From DASYML01 sp036399835 (lineage in GTDB: Bacteria > Acidobacteriota > Blastocatellia > Pyrinomonadales > Pyrinomonadaceae): DNA of 13,536 nucleotides. The translations under genes and the position numbers were made by a program. The stretch spans positions 1-13,536 of the forward strand of contig DASWMI010000024.1 of the NCBI GenBank assembly GCA_036399835.1, in the 5' to 3' direction. The notes below the pieces were generated by a model. That model was not told the origin of the DNA and did not search any database. It saw only the letters and a program-made list of their open reading frames with translations. This document shows, piece after piece, positions 12,354-13,536 of the stretch; position 1 is the first letter of the stretch; the number at the start of each line of letters is the position of its first letter.

Positions 12354-13536
12354 ATGGCTGGAACAGAACAGAAAGCTCGCCCTTCATCTTTAAGCCGGCA
12401 ACCCTCGGAGAAGGGAGGCCGGAGTATTTCCGGTCCATCTTCATCTGGTCCAAATCTATGGCGCCGCGTGCTCTCGGACAGCAGCGTGCGCGCGGCTCTC
12501 TTCGCTTTCGCCCTGACGCGCTTGATCGTTCTCTTTATCTTTCTGCTCGCGACCAATCTCTCTTTCGATGAGCCTGTGCTGGATTTGGGGAGGCGCGTGC
12601 AGGAGCCTCGCCTTGCGCTCAAGGGGTCTGTGATACTGGAGAATGCGAGCCGTGCGATGGTCTATGCGGACGGGTTGTGGTACGTCAACATCGCGTTCAA
12701 AGGATATGAGCGGCAACCGTTTGAAGCCAGCCAGGAACACAACTGGGCCTTCTTTCCGCTCTATCCTTTGCTGCTACATCTGGCGGCGCAGGTCACGGGC
12801 GAATACGCGCTGACCGGCGCAGCTCTCTCGAACATCTTCCTGCTGCTGGCGCTGGTCCTGTTGCACAAGACAGTGCGCGCGTTCGGTTATGATGAAGGAT
12901 GCGCTGACCGGACCAGTTTCTACGTCGCGGCCTTTCCGGCGAGCTACTTCTTTTCGCTCCCCGTCACGGAATCACTCTTCCTCTTTTTGTCTGTCGGAAG
13001 CTTCTTCGCGGCGAAGCGCGGGCGCTGGTGGCTGGGCGGACTGCTCGGCGCTCTCTCTTCAGCGACAAGGGCCGCCGGGATACTGCTTTTTCCGGCGCTG
13101 CTCTTGCTCTACTGGCAGACACATCGCGGGAGGGATTTCTGGCGTAGAGAGCTGCTCGGGTTAATGTTGGCCCCGCTCGGGCTGGCGGCCTTTATGCTCT
13201 ACCTGTACCTGATTACTGGCAATGCGCTGGCGTTTCTGCAAGTCCAAGCGGCATGGGGGCATCGCGCGGGCTTCTTCCTGCGCCCGCTCTTTGACTATCT
13301 CTTGAACCCGCTCGAAGTGAGCGTGCGTTGGGACTTCAGGCTCTTAAACTTTGCTGCGGCGACGCTGGCCCTCGTCTGCGGCCTCCTGCTGCTCAAGCGC
13401 AGCGAATGGGCGCTCTCTCTGTACACGCTCGCCAGCGTCATCGTGCCGCTCTCGGCCATGATGCTGCAATCGAATGCGCGCTATGTCGCAACTATCTTTC
13501 CGGTCTTCCTGATGCTCGCCCTCGCCGGAAAATCCG
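12354..13536 (+). CDS. PIG-V-like membrane glycosyltransferase (putative mannosyltransferase), 3'-truncated
   Basis: An open frame runs from an ATG at 12354 to the window edge (394 codons visible, no stop). Residues 1-36 are a hydrophilic Ser/Gly/Pro-rich tail. Multiple membrane helices follow (about 46-68, 132-147, 153-171, 187-218, 226-254, 267-287, 331-347, 354-371, 377-391). Between helix 1 and helix 2 lies an outer loop with ADGLWYVNIAFKGYE (105-119) and HNWAFFPLYPLL (129-140), matching the 'DG.Y...A..GY' and 'AFFP.YPLL' signatures of PIG-V/Gpi18-type GT-C enzymes. The LPVTESLFLF (202-211) and SSATRAAGI (235-243) motifs also fit. Such enzymes transfer a sugar, typically mannose, from a polyprenyl-phosphate donor to a lipid-linked acceptor at the membrane's outer face. 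Upstream, the frame stays open into the GH3 gene, so the start is not certain; AGG immediately before the ATG is a poor ribosome site. The gap of 61 bases suggests co-transcription with the GH3 gene. Confidence 0.85.
   Translation, partial: MAGTEQKARPSSLSRQPSEKGGRSISGPSSSGPNLWRRVLSDSSVRAALFAFALTRLIVLFIFLLATNLSFDEPVLDLGRRVQEPRLALKGSVILENASRAMVYADGLWYVNIAFKGYERQPFEASQEHNWAFFPLYPLLLHLAAQVTGEYALTGAALSNIFLLLALVLLHKTVRAFGYDEGCADRTSFYVAAFPASYFFSLPVTESLFLFLSVGSFFAAKRGRWWLGGLLGALSSATRAAGILLFPALLLLYWQTHRGRDFWRRELLGLMLAPLGLAAFMLYLYLITGNALAFLQVQAAWGHRAGFFLRPLFDYLLNPLEVSVRWDFRLLNFAAATLALVCGLLLLKRSEWALSLYTLASVIVPLSAMMLQSNARYVATIFPVFLMLALAGKS

Overview
The window is GC-rich, densely coding bacterial DNA. 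It looks like Acidobacteriota, probably class Blastocatellia. This placement is inferred from protein style: a Ser/Thr kinase fused to PEGA and SUMF1-type domains, an N-terminal zinc ribbon of the form CPSCNRTYADD...FCTLDGG, and Asn/Ala-rich (NAN/NTN) spacers next to membrane anchors. No rRNA or other taxonomic marker is present.

Layout. Positions 1-1956 hold the 3' part of a membrane Ser/Thr protein kinase whose N-lobe and catalytic loop lie before the window. A probable terminator follows it. Then come three plus-strand genes: an exported TPR protein (2100-3365), a single-pass membrane protein with an N-terminal zinc ribbon and a PsbP-like outer domain (3505-4908), and a large triple-FHA ABC-2 type transporter (4996-8331). 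Next are a small lipoprotein of unknown function (8567-9142) and a TlpA-like thioredoxin lipoprotein (9194-9889), which may share a transcript. A small acidic protein (10039-10266) lies on the minus strand. A gene-free divergent region (10282-10621) contains consecutive hairpins. It is followed by a two-domain NagZ-family GH3 enzyme (10622-12292) and the start of a PIG-V-like membrane glycosyltransferase that runs off the right edge (12354-13536).

Working together. The most interesting unit is kinase + TPR + zinc-ribbon/PsbP protein + FHA-FHA-FHA-ABC exporter. Its logic resembles the mycobacterial pair PknF/Rv1747, in which a Ser/Thr kinase acts on an FHA-containing ABC exporter. Here the kinase carries an extracytoplasmic SUMF1-like domain with no cysteine, which suggests a sensing or binding role. 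The transporter has three FHA domains; the first lacks the usual Asn, and there is a roughly 100-residue charged, helix-prone insert before the last membrane segment. The exported substrate is unknown. The NagZ and PIG-V-like genes point to cell-wall or envelope glycan metabolism.

Three intergenic regions (3366-3471, 8337-8434, 9908-10006) each carry a long imperfect inverted repeat. All three right arms share the same 9-mer, TCATCCTTC, which suggests a dispersed intergenic repeat family, perhaps acting at transcript ends. I saw no tRNA, rRNA, CRISPR array, transposase or phage gene.
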